From Vibrio ostreicida (GTDB lineage: Bacteria > Pseudomonadota > Gammaproteobacteria > Enterobacterales > Vibrionaceae): a stretch of DNA of 64,000 nucleotides. The position numbers were made by a program, and so were the translations under genes. Shown piece after piece: positions 47,211 through 57,195 of this stretch. The stretch's first letter is position 1, and each line of letters begins with the position of its first letter. The notes under the pieces are model-generated. The model searched no databases and was not told where the DNA came from. It saw nothing but the letters and a program-made list of their open reading frames with translations. The stretch spans positions 445,368-509,367 of the forward strand of contig NZ_JABEYA020000002.1 of NCBI RefSeq assembly GCF_013074385.2, given 5' to 3'.

Positions 47211-48853
47211 TTTTGCGCTCCCACTTTCATGGTTTTTCGTTCTTCGCACAGCATTATTGTCACTCTGATATAGAGAATAATGGTTTGCAGTCGTTTAACC
47301 GTAGCGGGGTGGCCTGATTGACTATTAATCGCCAGTTTACGCTCTGCCTTATCTAAATATTGCTGATGGTTTGCGGTTTCCAAAGGTTGAAAGTTATCAC
47401 AGGGATAGCACCCCATTGGGGCAGCTCCCTTTGATTGACAGCTTGAGCAGTTGGTCGGGTTAAGTTTGTGTCCCATCTCTTCATCAAACGGGCTTTTCAC
47501 CATAAAGTCAGGGTGTTGCTGTAATTCTTTCGAAGATACGCTATCAAAACGTTGGATAACACTGTTACCCGCAAAGGCTTCGTCAATTTTGACTCGTTCA
47601 GGCGCTTTTAAATCAAGGTAGTCTAGTATTGCCGCCACCGTGACACCTGTAATGGCAGCAACTTGCGCAGGGCTTAACCCAATCCAAGCGGCGAGGGTTA
47701 ACTGGGTATGACGCCAGCGATTGTTTTTAAATACAAGGGGCTTATGCGCTATTCGATCACTCTTGATGTCTAATTTTTTCTTGAAGAGGTAAACAATATT
47801 ATGACTAAGAGTACTTGAATTGAGGTGGAAAGCCTCTGATGTATTGCTCACGGATTGAAAGAGACTCTCTTTGGTATCAACTCCTACCGAGAATAAACTT
47901 TGGTCTGGAAACAAGGGAAGTCGTTGCATCAGCTCTTTTGTTTCACTCTTAGAGAGGACAACGCCATTCTTGCTCAATGAGGCGCAAAGGAAGGTTTCGT
48001 ACACTTGGTAATACTGAAGCAATAATTCAGACAGATTTGGATCCAAGCGATGTGAGCGTGACTCGGCATCGACTCTAAACGCTCCATCTTTACCTTTGAA
48101 GGTTCTTAGGTGCAATTGCTCTACGTAAGAAAAATGATGCTGTGTTAAAGGCTGCCAATGACGGTTGCTTTCTTTGTGCGACTTAAATGTTTGACCCACC
48201 CGCAAAAGGTCACACCATTTAATTTTAACCAGTTGCGACGGTCTTCTTACAATGGCCACCATCAACTGACAAGCCAGAACGTTTCTAAGGCGAGTGAAAG
48301 GCTGTATTGTTGCAATCTCACTGCTGAGTGCATGGAGGGTTTCAATTCTTAGTGCTTCAAGAAGGTTATCACGCTCGATTTCACTGTAAGCCCCCGTTGT
48401 TTCATCAAGGATATTTTTTGGGTTACCTTGTCTGCTTAAACTCTCACTCTTAACGATGTCATAGAGCGGAGTAAGAAGACTGCTATTGTACTCATGACTT
48501 CGTTTGTTAAATGCGTATAGGGCATTTTTCACACCCTTTTTATAGTCCGTGAGTGTTAACCACCACGCCTCAAAAGTCGTTGGCTCTAAGTAATCGCAAA
48601 TGGTTTTTAAGGTGCTGACATGCCCATTTATGCTTGAATAAGCATAATGTTTAGCAACGTGCGCGATAGCCAGTCGTAGGTCGAGAAAGGCTTCGCTATC
48701 TAACGCATTCATCCAGTCAAGGTAAAGGGTTTTCTTGTAGCTAAGCACCCATTCATCAGAAAAGAGATCGAACTCGTAACCCGTTTCTTTTGATTGAAAG
48801 GTTCGTTTCCCGTTATAGTTATTTTTTAAGCTTTTAAGTTCAACGCTGTTCAT
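47207..48853 (-). CDS. Tyrosine recombinase-like protein 2 of the island
   Basis: A 548-residue protein. It has an Arg in VRRPSQLVKIKW and a later block NNRWRHTQLTLAAWIGLSPA followed by LDYLD, resembling boxes I and II of tyrosine recombinases. However, the canonical HxxRH is altered to RWRHTQ, so catalysis is uncertain. The C-terminal CSSCQSKGAAPMGCYPC is a zinc-ribbon-like pair of CxxC motifs. It overlaps both neighbours by 4 nt, indicating a tightly coupled operon. Confidence 0.72.
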   Translation of the reverse strand: MNSVELKSLKNNYNGKRTFQSKETGYEFDLFSDEWVLSYKKTLYLDWMNALDSEAFLDLRLAIAHVAKHYAYSSINGHVSTLKTICDYLEPTTFEAWWLTLTDYKKGVKNALYAFNKRSHEYNSSLLTPLYDIVKSESLSRQGNPKNILDETTGAYSEIERDNLLEALRIETLHALSSEIATIQPFTRLRNVLACQLMVAIVRRPSQLVKIKWCDLLRVGQTFKSHKESNRHWQPLTQHHFSYVEQLHLRTFKGKDGAFRVDAESRSHRLDPNLSELLLQYYQVYETFLCASLSKNGVVLSKSETKELMQRLPLFPDQSLFSVGVDTKESLFQSVSNTSEAFHLNSSTLSHNIVYLFKKKLDIKSDRIAHKPLVFKNNRWRHTQLTLAAWIGLSPAQVAAITGVTVAAILDYLDLKAPERVKIDEAFAGNSVIQRFDSVSSKELQQHPDFMVKSPFDEEMGHKLNPTNCSSCQSKGAAPMGCYPCDNFQPLETANHQQYLDKAERKLAINSQSGHPATVKRLQTIILYIRVTIMLCEERKTMKVGAQK

Positions 48854-50193
48854 TTGCTATCTCTCAGGTTGGGTACGGATTGGCTCTGGTTCTTGGATGA
48901 AATTTCAGCTACCGTCATGGCTAATTGGAACTCGTTGTAGACTGATGCCATTTTTGAATTTTCTACCCAACCCATCGCATATTTGCGAAGGTCTTCGATT
49001 TTATCAGGTGAGTACCCTTTGGCTTTGGCTTTGTTTTCAAAGATTTCATTCCATTTATGACGAAGTAGATGTGGATGTAGTGCTATCCCAACGCAATCTC
49101 CAATCGTCTTAATGATTTTGTGAATTGCATTGTAAGATATTGGTTTCCCAATGGTTTTTCCTTTTTCTGAGATGAAAAGGAAATCATGCTTATGAGAGTT
49201 TGGTGTACTTTTGCGCACTGTTTCGATGTAGAGCTTAATCAGCTTCATTAAATCGTAAGAGATTGGAACAGATAATGCTTTTGTTTTGTTTGCAGCGGGA
49301 AGACGCCTTGTGTCCGTTGGGTCATCGGGGGTTCGGGTGAGCAGGAATCTAGGATTGTCCCAATCGTCCACTAAATCACTCACTTTCAATTTCAAGACAG
49401 CCCCAATACGAACACCTGTATCAATCAATATCTGGGTGATAATTTGATTTCGAAGCTTGCTCGACTTGAAGGGGTTGTTTGAAGAGCGCTCTTGAATAAC
49501 CTCTAATAAATTAAAAAATTTATCGGATGGAATGACCGATTCAAGGGGATCTTTTGTGATGGTATTGTCTTTTCGGGAGCTAGAAATTGCTGTACTGATG
49601 TAGAGTTTGAATTTATTAAATTGGTCATCTGTGGAGATTTGCTGCTCAGTCTCAGCTCTATCGTAGTGATGGCACACATATAAAAATTCAATGTAGGCTT
49701 TAAGACGGTTGAGGCGTTGATGAAAAGTATGCGCTGATACTTCTGGTTGACTGTTGGATGTCGCATGGATTGCATCCCTGATTCTTTTATCGGTAAGGCT
49801 AACTACAGCGCCGCTTTCGCTCTCATCCTCAGTGTCCACATAGAATTTACAAGCACGAATATAACCGTCTATTTCCTCGATAGATAGAAAAGAGCCACTT
49901 GCTACACGCTCGACAAGGTCAATGTTCTTTTGCATGAAGAAGCAGTACAAAAACTTCAACTCATAAGCGTATTTCTTTCGAGTGTAGAATGATGGTGACT
50001 GTTTTGATTTCCCCTTTTTTGAATTCACCTTTGAAAGTGGGGACTTATGATTGCCATTAAGATAAGCGTTAAGGTACAAGCAGCAAGGTAGACCACTCCC
50101 CCGAACAACTACGGGAAAAGAAGCGTTATTTATATCCTTGTATATCCTAACTTGAATACTTTTACTCAAACCAATCATTACAAAATTCGTCAT
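48850..50193 (-). CDS. Tyrosine recombinase 1 of the island
   Basis: A 447-residue phage-integrase-type protein with an N-terminal core-binding domain and a C-terminal catalytic domain. The latter shows DTGVRIGAVLKLKVSD (catalytic Arg), LHPHLLRHKW (His/Arg) and the nucleophile region MASVYNEF. First gene of the mobility operon and last gene before nth, so its 5' side is the island right end. The downstream stop overlaps recombinase 2 by 4 nt. Confidence 0.85.
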   Translation of the reverse strand: MTNFVMIGLSKSIQVRIYKDINNASFPVVVRGSGLPCCLYLNAYLNGNHKSPLSKVNSKKGKSKQSPSFYTRKKYAYELKFLYCFFMQKNIDLVERVASGSFLSIEEIDGYIRACKFYVDTEDESESGAVVSLTDKRIRDAIHATSNSQPEVSAHTFHQRLNRLKAYIEFLYVCHHYDRAETEQQISTDDQFNKFKLYISTAISSSRKDNTITKDPLESVIPSDKFFNLLEVIQERSSNNPFKSSKLRNQIITQILIDTGVRIGAVLKLKVSDLVDDWDNPRFLLTRTPDDPTDTRRLPAANKTKALSVPISYDLMKLIKLYIETVRKSTPNSHKHDFLFISEKGKTIGKPISYNAIHKIIKTIGDCVGIALHPHLLRHKWNEIFENKAKAKGYSPDKIEDLRKYAMGWVENSKMASVYNEFQLAMTVAEISSKNQSQSVPNLRDSK

Positions 50194-50231
50194 CAGTTAC
50201 ACATAAATACACCATATGTACTTTTTTAATA

Positions 50232-50239
50232 TTTGTAAA
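50232..50239. other. Candidate right end of the island
   Basis: TTTGTAAA here matches TTTGTAAA at 30321-30328 in direct orientation, and the flanking TTTCTTTACAAA (reverse complement) matches 30374-30384. These could be attachment-site remnants. The sequence is AT-rich and short, so the call is weak. Confidence 0.3.
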
Positions 50240-50240
50240 G

Positions 50241-50268
50241 AAAAAAAAAGGATTCCAAATGGAATCCC
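50241..50268 (-). terminator. Terminator after nth
   Basis: GGGATTCC / GGAATCC hairpin followed on the minus strand by nine T residues. It ends the rsx-nth transcript and lies right at the island boundary. Confidence 0.85.
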
Positions 50269-50291
50269 TATCTTTATCGTGCGTTGGTTCT

Positions 50292-50927
50292 TTACGTTTT
50301 TTTTGGTGGAGAGTACTCGCATAAATCCTCGATGATACAACTGCCGCAGCGTGGTTTTCGAGCAACACAGGTGTATCGACCATGAAGAATTAGCCAGTGG
50401 TGAACATCAATTTTGAATTCTTTTGGCACCACTTTTAGCAGTTTTTCCTCAACGTGATCGACGTTTTTTCCCATGGCAAATTTGGTTCGGTTAGAGACCC
50501 GAAATATATGCGTGTCGACGGCAATGGTTGGCCAGCCAAACGCTGTATTTAATACCACATTTGCCGTTTTACGCCCAACGCCTGGTAACGCTTCGAGTGC
50601 TGCTTGATCTTCCGGAACTTCACCATTGTGTTTGTCGAGAAGGATTTTGCAGGTTTTGATAACGTTTTCTGCTTTGGAATTAAACAGGCCGATGGTTTTT
50701 ATATACGCTTTGACACCATCGACACCGAGTGCCAGTAACCCTTGAGGGGTATTGGCAACGGGGTAAAGTTTGTCGGTTGCTTTGTTGACGCTGACGTCTG
50801 TTGCCTGAGCTGACAAAAGTACCGCGATTAACAATTCAAATGGGCTATTCCAGTTGAGCTCAGTTTCAGGGTGAGGGTTGTTGTCCCTCAAGCGCTCCAG
50901 TATTTCTTGTCTTTTTTGTTTGTTCAT
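50292..50927 (-). CDS. nth: Endonuclease III
   Basis: DNA glycosylase/AP lyase for oxidised pyrimidines in base-excision repair. The 211-residue protein has the helix-hairpin-helix ALPGVGRKTANVV with the catalytic Lys, VDTHIFRVSNRT with the catalytic Asp, and the C-terminal 4Fe-4S cysteines in CVARKPRCGSC...C. It is last in the rsxABCDGE-nth operon, as in enterics and vibrios, and forms the right flank of the island. Confidence 0.97.
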   Translation of the reverse strand: MNKQKRQEILERLRDNNPHPETELNWNSPFELLIAVLLSAQATDVSVNKATDKLYPVANTPQGLLALGVDGVKAYIKTIGLFNSKAENVIKTCKILLDKHNGEVPEDQAALEALPGVGRKTANVVLNTAFGWPTIAVDTHIFRVSNRTKFAMGKNVDHVEEKLLKVVPKEFKIDVHHWLILHGRYTCVARKPRCGSCIIEDLCEYSPPKKT

Positions 50928-50959
50928 TTTAGCAGTACTGTCCAGTGTGAAGGTTTTGG

Positions 50960-51655
50960 TTACTGGTTAGTGACTCGAGCGCGTTCAATGGTGGGTTTTT
51001 CTTTTATTGGTTGGCGCTCTTGTTGGTATTTATCAACGATATTTTTTACAGCAATAAGAAGACCGACCCCTATAAAGGCACCTGGTGGTAACAGAGCAAG
51101 CAAAAAATTACTCTCGAACTCAAAGATTTCAATACGTAAAGCAGTGGCCCAACTGCCTAATAGGAGATCTGCGCCATCAAAGAGCGTACCGTTGCCAATG
51201 ACCTCCCGCATTGCGCCAAGTACCACAAGCACGCTTGTCATTCCCAGACCCATCCAAAATCCATCTTGCGCTGAGGGCAGCAGCGGGTTTTTTGAGGCAA
51301 ATGCCTCGGCACGTCCAATAATAATACAGTTGGTCACGATGAGGGGGATAAAAATTCCGAGTGATAAGTATAGGCCATACGCGTAAGCGTTCATGAGAAG
51401 TTGTACGCAAGTGACCAAGGCCGCGATAATCATCACGAAGACTGGGATACGGACTTCTTTAGGAACAAAATCCCTCACCAAGGATACGGTGACGTTCGAC
51501 CCCACTAACACGAGTAGAGTCGCCAAACCAAGACCGAGCGCGTTGGTAATGGTTGAAGAAACGGCAAGCAGCGGGCAAAGCCCCAGCAACTGGACTAACG
51601 CTGGGTTGTTATCCCACATTCCATTTTTTATCAGAATTTTATGTTCACTCATCAC
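50960..51655 (-). CDS. rsxE: Electron transport complex subunit RsxE/RnfE
   Basis: Integral membrane subunit of the Rnf/Rsx complex, homologous to NqrD and RnfA. The 231-residue protein has six predicted transmembrane helices, with the conserved [17 protein letters not shown] and [19 protein letters not shown] motifs whose cysteines coordinate an intramembrane iron centre in Rnf/Nqr complexes. It overlaps rsxG by 11 nt. The C-terminal tail is cytoplasmic and charged. Confidence 0.96.
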   Translation of the reverse strand: MMSEHKILIKNGMWDNNPALVQLLGLCPLLAVSSTITNALGLGLATLLVLVGSNVTVSLVRDFVPKEVRIPVFVMIIAALVTCVQLLMNAYAYGLYLSLGIFIPLIVTNCIIIGRAEAFASKNPLLPSAQDGFWMGLGMTSVLVVLGAMREVIGNGTLFDGADLLLGSWATALRIEIFEFESNFLLALLPPGAFIGVGLLIAVKNIVDKYQQERQPIKEKPTIERARVTNQ

Positions 51656-52283
51656 TGCCTCCGCAGTTCAGGGGCTGGTTGAGAATTTGAGTCCGCTCTT
51701 TGTTAACAAATTGTACCGTATTTCTCACTGCTTTGACTACCGCCCGTGGCGTAATGGTAGCGCCTGTGAATTGATCAAACTGTCCGCCATCTTTGCGTAC
51801 CTTCCAGCTTGAAAGGTTATCGGGTGTGACGGTTTTGCCTGAAAAACTCAGAATCCAGTCTGTGATACGCAAATCAATCTTATCCCCTAACCCGGGTGTT
51901 TCTTGATGGTTGAGCACGCGAGAGCCGAGAATGGTCCCATCTTGTTTGATACCAACGATAATCTTTATGGCTCCGCTATAGCCATCAGGTGCCACCGATT
52001 CAATGGCCATCGCGGTGGGTTGACCATCTAGGCTAGCCATATAAACAGGGACAGGCATGTCGGTCCCAAGCGCAGGGTCGGATACCAGCGTACAGGACTG
52101 GTAGAGATTATTATTATGCATATCCTTGGGAATGACTTGGTTTAGTACCGACAACAGCTGTGCTTGTTCTTGTCGTTGGATTTGGTCTTTGGTGAGGTAT
52201 TGCGTGAGAGCGACCACGCCCGTTGACGCGCACGCAAATAGTGCCAATACCACTCCATTTTTACGAATAACGTTTAACATCAT
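51645..52283 (-). CDS. rsxG: Electron transport complex subunit RsxG/RnfG (flavoprotein)
   Basis: A 212-residue protein with one N-terminal membrane anchor and a periplasmic FMN-binding domain. The flavinylation site is the Thr in [15 protein letters not shown] (SGAT-type motif), modified by ApbE in related complexes. [15 protein letters not shown] matches the conserved FMN-binding region. It begins 5 nt after rsxD. Confidence 0.96.
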   Translation of the reverse strand: MMLNVIRKNGVVLALFACASTGVVALTQYLTKDQIQRQEQAQLLSVLNQVIPKDMHNNNLYQSCTLVSDPALGTDMPVPVYMASLDGQPTAMAIESVAPDGYSGAIKIIVGIKQDGTILGSRVLNHQETPGLGDKIDLRITDWILSFSGKTVTPDNLSSWKVRKDGGQFDQFTGATITPRAVVKAVRNTVQFVNKERTQILNQPLNCGGSDE

Positions 52284-52288
52284 GCCCC

Positions 52289-53335
52289 TTAGTGACCGTA
52301 GGTTCGAGGTTTAGTGTAATAATCAATCAAGGGTACTGACATGTTACCCAGTAATACCGCGAACGCGACGCCATCTGGAAAGCCTCCCCAGCTGCGTATG
52401 ATAAAGACCATGGCACCGATAAAGGCCCCAAAGACGAGACGACCCTTAACGGTTGTAGAGGCTGAAACTGGGTCCGTGGCGATAAAAAAGGCCCCCAGCA
52501 TGGTCGCACCAGAGAGAAGGTGCACGATGGGGGATGCTGTATCACCCGGCGTCAGTAGGGAAAATAGGCTACTGATAAGCATTAAGCTGACAAGAAAGCT
52601 CACAGGAATATGCCAACTGATCACGCGCAGTTTGATCAAGACTAGGCCGCCTATCAGGTAGCTCAAATTGACCCATTCCCAACCTATGCCTGCTAGCCCC
52701 CCAAATTGTGGTTGTCTTAGGGCTTCTGCGGCCGTGTTTCCAGTTAATAGGGCCGTTTTAAACGCATCCAGAGGAGTGGCCATTGTCACCCCATCAATCC
52801 CGGTTCTGATCTGCTGTAGAGACAAACCATCAAGGTTAAAGCTGGTAAAAATCAGTGAAAATGCGTCACCAAACGAAATTGGGGTGGGTTGCAGAGCATG
52901 AGGTGAAAGCCAACTGGTCATCTGCACTGGGAAAGAAATCAGTAGCACGACATAAGCGACCATGGCGGGGTTAAATAAGTTATGTCCAATCCCCCCATAG
53001 AGGTGCTTGGCAACCAAAATGGCAAAAATCAGGCCAATCAGCACTAACCACCAAGGCGATAGCGGTGGTATAGCAATGGCCAGTAACCAAGCCGTGACTA
53101 TGGCGCTGTTGTCTCTTAAAGCGGAGATAGGGTGACGCTTGCGTGCAACCATGACACTCGCTTCTAAGGCTAAGCTGACAATGATGGCAAAACCAAGCTG
53201 AATTAACGTTCCCCAGCCAAAGAAATAGGTCTGTGCCGCTAAGCCAGGAAGCGCACACAAGGCGACCCATTTCATTAAATCGGGTGTACTTCTGCGATTG
53301 TGCGCATGGGGTGAACTGGCGATAAAGAAGGCCAC
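52289..53335 (-). CDS. rsxD: Electron transport complex subunit RsxD/RnfD
   Basis: A 348-residue membrane protein (NqrB/RnfD family) with about nine transmembrane helices. The [20 protein letters not shown] segment contains the Thr that carries covalent [19 protein letters not shown] and the N-terminal [18 protein letters not shown] are family hallmarks. Its start overlaps the rsxC stop by one nucleotide. Confidence 0.96.
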   Translation of the reverse strand: MAFFIASSPHAHNRRSTPDLMKWVALCALPGLAAQTYFFGWGTLIQLGFAIIVSLALEASVMVARKRHPISALRDNSAIVTAWLLAIAIPPLSPWWLVLIGLIFAILVAKHLYGGIGHNLFNPAMVAYVVLLISFPVQMTSWLSPHALQPTPISFGDAFSLIFTSFNLDGLSLQQIRTGIDGVTMATPLDAFKTALLTGNTAAEALRQPQFGGLAGIGWEWVNLSYLIGGLVLIKLRVISWHIPVSFLVSLMLISSLFSLLTPGDTASPIVHLLSGATMLGAFFIATDPVSASTTVKGRLVFGAFIGAMVFIIRSWGGFPDGVAFAVLLGNMSVPLIDYYTKPRTYGH

Positions 53336-55758
53336 TAGTCGTTCTCCTCGAATTTACGATTTGTTTCTTTATTAGCTTTGCGCGCTTTTGCTCGTGCAAT
53401 CGCGGCGGCCACGGCAGCTTTTTTCGGGTCGTCGCTGGCGGGCGTAGGCTGAGCCGCCTCATCGTTTTGAGAAGGGGCTTGTTGTTCTGCTTTGCGCGCT
53501 TTTGCACGGGCAATCGCGGCGGCCACGGCGGCTTTTTTCGGGTCGTCGCTGGCGGGCGTAGGCTGGGCCGTCTCATCGTTTTGAGAAGGGGCTTGTTGCT
53601 CTGCTTTGCGCGCTTTTGCACGGGCAATCGCGGCGGCCACGGCGGCTTTTTTCGGGTCGTCGCTGGCGGGCGTAGGCTGGGCCGTCTCATCGTTTTGAGA
53701 AGGGGCTTGTTGTTCTGCTTTGCGCGCTTTTGCACGGGCAATCGCGGCGGCCACGGCGGCTTTTTTCGGGTCGTCGCTGGCGGGCGTAGGCTGAGCCACC
53801 TCATCGTTTTGAGAAGGGGCTTGTTGCTCTGCTTTGCGCGCTTTTGCTCGTGCAATCGCGGCGGCCACGGCGGCTTTTTTCGGGTCGTCGCTGGCGGGCG
53901 TAGGCTGAGCCGCCTCATCGTTTTGAGAAGGGGCTTGTTGCTCTGCTTTGCGCGCTTTTGCTCGTGCAATCGCGGCGGCCACGGCGGCTTTTTTCGGGTC
54001 GTCGCTGGCGGGCGTAGGCTGGGCCGTCTCATCGTTTTGAGAAGGGGCTTGTTGGTCTGCTTTTTTCTGTCTTGCCTGACGTTTACGTTCTTCTCGTAAG
54101 GCCATCATTTCTGAGTTGTCAGGTTCAACCTGCCCCGACTGTATCGCTGCGGCTTGTTTGGCCTTTGCTTTTGCAATGGCCGCAGCCACGGCTGGTTTGA
54201 CACTCGTGGGCTCTTGGCTGGTCTCATTTTGTTTCGCTTTGACGCGCGCTATCGCCGCAGCCACTGCATCGCCGTCACCAGATTGTTTGCTCTCTTTACG
54301 ACGATCCTCGGCGGCCTTTTTAAATCGATTTTCTCTCTCTAATTTATCACGCTCTAAGCGGGCCTTGCGCTCTTCAAAGCGCAGCTTGGCACGCTCGGCA
54401 TTGTCTGCTTCTTCCTTTCGAGTTCGGATTTCTGCTTTCGCTTGGCGATAATAATGCACCAGAGGGATTTCGCTTGGACAGACGAACGCACAAGCGCCGC
54501 ATTCAATACAGTCCTTCAGGTTTAATTCTTCACATTTCTCATACTCGGCCGCTTTTGCGTGCCATTGGAGTTGCTGCGGAAGGAGCGAGGCAGGGCAGAC
54601 TTGCGCACATTCGCCACACCGGATACAGGCCATTTCATATTGACTTGGCGCAATTTCTTTACGCGTCGGCGCCAAAATACAATTGGATGTTTTGGTAATG
54701 GGGACGTTGGCATGCGGAAGTGTAAAGCCCATCATGGGACCACCCATAATTAGGCGAGGGGTTTTCTTGTCTGCGCTATAGCCAAATTCATCAAGCAGAG
54801 CTTGAACGGGTGTGCCGATCAATGCGGTAACGTTGCGCGGCTGTTCGAATGTATCGCCCGTTAAGGTGACAATACGTTCCAGAAGGGGCTTCCCATCACA
54901 TACCGCGTGCTTGATGGCGCGCAGAGAGCCAACATTCTGAACCAGAATTCCGATCTGTGCTGGGATGCCGTTTTCCGGCACCTCTCTGTTAGTCAGAATT
55001 TTTATTAGCTGCTTTTCCCCACCAGAAGGGTATTTAGTGGGTATCACTCGAATGACAATATTTTTGTGCACACAGGCTTTTTCTAGTGCTTGAATCGCGA
55101 GGGGTTTATTGTCTTCAATGCCTATAATTGTCAGCTTCGGTTTTAAAATATGTTCGACAATCTCAATACCTTTGAGCACATCATCAGCGTGGGTCTGCAA
55201 CAACATATCATCAGAGGTGATGTAAGGTTCACATTCGGCGGCGTTGACAATAAGGATTTCAGTACGACCCTGACCGGATTGCACCTTCTTCGCGGTTGGA
55301 AATCCAGCACCACCCATGCCTGAGATACCGGCTTGACGAATGATTTCGATGAGATCGTCGGGGGAAGTGCGAGTAAAATCGCTTTGTCCACAATGTTCTA
55401 TCCAGCGATCCTCACCATCGGGTTCAATAATAATGCAGGTTTCAGATAACCCTGAAGGGTGTGCAGTAGTTCGCAATTCAATGGCACTGATAAGGCCAGA
55501 GGTTGGGGCATGAATAGGCAGACTAAAACTGGTATCGTATTGGGTTAAAGCTTGACCCTTCAATACGCGTTCGCCAACACGGACGGTAATTGTCCCTGGT
55601 TTCCCAATGTGTTGTTTAACTGGGAGAACAATTTCTCTTGGGATAGACGATCGGGTAATGGGCGTTGTGACCGATTGGCGTTTGTTCTCAGGCGGGTGTA
55701 CCCCGCCTGGAAAACCCCACAACGCGCCTGATTTTATTTGTTCAATAAGTGAGAGCAT
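53335..55758 (-). CDS. rsxC: Electron transport complex subunit RsxC/RnfC with repeat-expanded tail
   Basis: Peripheral subunit with the NADH/FMN-binding region and two 4Fe-4S clusters. The first ~450 residues are canonical: [13 protein letters not shown] at the start, [12 protein letters not shown] flavin loop, [12 protein letters not shown] and [12 protein letters not shown]. The remaining ~350 residues are a low-complexity tail rich in Ala, Lys, Arg and Gln. It includes six near-identical 38-residue repeats built on PSQNDE...[20 protein letters not shown]. The E. coli and Vibrio proteins also have Ala/Lys-rich tails, but repeat identity here is unusually high. Confidence 0.96.
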   Translation of the reverse strand: MLSLIEQIKSGALWGFPGGVHPPENKRQSVTTPITRSSIPREIVLPVKQHIGKPGTITVRVGERVLKGQALTQYDTSFSLPIHAPTSGLISAIELRTTAHPSGLSETCIIIEPDGEDRWIEHCGQSDFTRTSPDDLIEIIRQAGISGMGGAGFPTAKKVQSGQGRTEILIVNAAECEPYITSDDMLLQTHADDVLKGIEIVEHILKPKLTIIGIEDNKPLAIQALEKACVHKNIVIRVIPTKYPSGGEKQLIKILTNREVPENGIPAQIGILVQNVGSLRAIKHAVCDGKPLLERIVTLTGDTFEQPRNVTALIGTPVQALLDEFGYSADKKTPRLIMGGPMMGFTLPHANVPITKTSNCILAPTRKEIAPSQYEMACIRCGECAQVCPASLLPQQLQWHAKAAEYEKCEELNLKDCIECGACAFVCPSEIPLVHYYRQAKAEIRTRKEEADNAERAKLRFEERKARLERDKLERENRFKKAAEDRRKESKQSGDGDAVAAAIARVKAKQNETSQEPTSVKPAVAAAIAKAKAKQAAAIQSGQVEPDNSEMMALREERKRQARQKKADQQAPSQNDETAQPTPASDDPKKAAVAAAIARAKARKAEQQAPSQNDEAAQPTPASDDPKKAAVAAAIARAKARKAEQQAPSQNDEVAQPTPASDDPKKAAVAAAIARAKARKAEQQAPSQNDETAQPTPASDDPKKAAVAAAIARAKARKAEQQAPSQNDETAQPTPASDDPKKAAVAAAIARAKARKAEQQAPSQNDEAAQPTPASDDPKKAAVAAAIARAKARKANKETNRKFEEND
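53372..54060 (-). repeat. Six 114-bp tandem repeats in rsxC
   Basis: Period 114 bp (38 codons), six copies differing at only a few positions, for example ACA/GCC/GTG for the residue after NDE. Because the unit is a multiple of three, copy-number change alters RsxC length without a frameshift. The opposite strand is also open over the repeats, a by-product of composition. Confidence 0.9.
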
Positions 55759-55766
55759 ACCGATCC

Positions 55767-56351
55767 TTAATTCACGTCGTTCTGCGTGACGGCAGAATGG
55801 GTAACATTAACAACAGGAATGGCGTCCATTTGCCACTTCCAGCTCGCTGTTGTGGTCTCTACAGCGATCATTTCAATACAATCGGTTGGGCATGGTGCTA
55901 CACACAAATCGCATCCAGTACACTCATCCTTTATGACGGTATGCAGAGCTTTCGTTCCCCCAACAATCGCGTCTACAGGACAGGCCTGAATACACTTGGT
56001 GCAGCCTATACACATGTCTTCGTGGATGTAGGCGACTGTTTTTACTGCGTTCTCTAAGTCGTGAGCAGAGTCGGTGGCGTCGACGCCCATTAAGTCAGCC
56101 AGCTTTTCTATGGTTGCCTGACCACCGGGAGGACATTTATTGATTTCGTCACCATTTGCAATAGCCTGCGCATAGGGACGACAACCGGGGTAACCACATT
56201 GGCCGCACTGAGTTTGCGGTAAAAGAGTATCAATCTGGTCAACTATCGGGTCTGCATCGACTTTGAAGCGCACAGATGCGAACCCCAATATCGCGCCAAA
56301 CACCGCGGCAAGGAGGACGAGCGCTAGCACAGCAATTAGAATGGCACTCAT
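55767..56351 (-). CDS. rsxB: Electron transport complex subunit RsxB/RnfB (ferredoxin)
   Basis: A 194-residue iron-sulfur protein: N-terminal membrane helix, then a four-Cys cluster domain ([16 protein letters not shown]...C), then two ferredoxin-type 4Fe-4S motifs ([12 protein letters not shown] and [12 protein letters not shown]). It passes electrons through the complex. It overlaps rsxA by 1 nt and lies 8 nt before rsxC. Confidence 0.97.
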   Translation of the reverse strand: MSAILIAVLALVLLAAVFGAILGFASVRFKVDADPIVDQIDTLLPQTQCGQCGYPGCRPYAQAIANGDEINKCPPGGQATIEKLADLMGVDATDSAHDLENAVKTVAYIHEDMCIGCTKCIQACPVDAIVGGTKALHTVIKDECTGCDLCVAPCPTDCIEMIAVETTTASWKWQMDAIPVVNVTHSAVTQNDVN

Positions 56352-56932
56352 TACAATTTCACCAGTCCAGTGAAGCCCATAAATGCCAGTGACATTAAAC
56401 CTGCAGTAATCATTGCAATCGATGCGCCTTTGAAAGGTGCAGGTACGTCGGCCGCATTGATGCGTTCTCGCATCGAGGCAAAAAGGATCAAGACCAGAGA
56501 AAAACCAACCGCTGCACCGAAACCGTAGATGATCGATTCGATGAAATTGTGATGTTCATTGATGTTGAGCAGTGCCACGCCTAACACCGCGCAGTTTGTG
56601 GTGATCAAGGGTAAAAAGATACCAAGCAAACGGTAAAGCGTTGGGCTGGTTTTGTGCACCACCATTTCGGTGAATTGCACGACAACTGCGATCACTAAAA
56701 TAAAACTCATGGTTCGTAAATACTGCAGACCCAATGGCGCGAGAATGTAATTTTCAACCAAGTAGGCGCAAACAGACGCCAGAGTCAGGACGAATGTTGT
56801 CGCTAAACCCATTCCAATTGCGGTTTCCAGTTTCTTGGAAACGCCCATAAATGGGCATAGGCCTAAAAATTTTACCAGTACAAAATTGTTGACTAGCACG
56901 GTGCCAACCAACAACAACAGATATTCGGTCAT
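56351..56932 (-). CDS. rsxA: Electron transport complex subunit RsxA/RnfA
   Basis: A 193-residue, six-helix membrane subunit paired with RsxE. Conserved [18 protein letters not shown] and [17 protein letters not shown] contain the two intramembrane Cys that hold the iron centre. The frame is open to 56992, but [13 protein letters not shown] at 56932 is the family start and gives the exact usual length. First gene of the operon; the complex uses ion-motive force to keep SoxR reduced and drive ferredoxin-type reductions. Confidence 0.96.
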   Translation of the reverse strand: MTEYLLLLVGTVLVNNFVLVKFLGLCPFMGVSKKLETAIGMGLATTFVLTLASVCAYLVENYILAPLGLQYLRTMSFILVIAVVVQFTEMVVHKTSPTLYRLLGIFLPLITTNCAVLGVALLNINEHHNFIESIIYGFGAAVGFSLVLILFASMRERINAADVPAPFKGASIAMITAGLMSLAFMGFTGLVKL

Positions 56933-57195
56933 AATTATAAATTTAAGAGCTTCCGATCCCGACATTATCCTGCTTTGCTGAGTCAATAACAACCAAGGAA
57001 AGATAGGGATTTACATAGTTGTTTAAAAATTATACGGGATATTCTAGGATTTTGGGGCAATTGGTCGTTTAATGATGAAAGTCTTGTCTTGGGCAGCAGC
57101 TAAAAAAATCATCACTCGAATGTCATTTTCATCTTCATTCTTCATGTGAATGTTATTCAGTTGCCTTCTTTATTTTTATCCAGCCGAAGATGAGA

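Noticed and set aside
52980..54099. Long open frames on both strands over the rsxC repeats (for example 53467-54099 plus and 52980-54032 minus)
   Set aside because: They are by-products of the GC-rich 114-bp repeat with no stop in other frames; rsxC itself explains the region.
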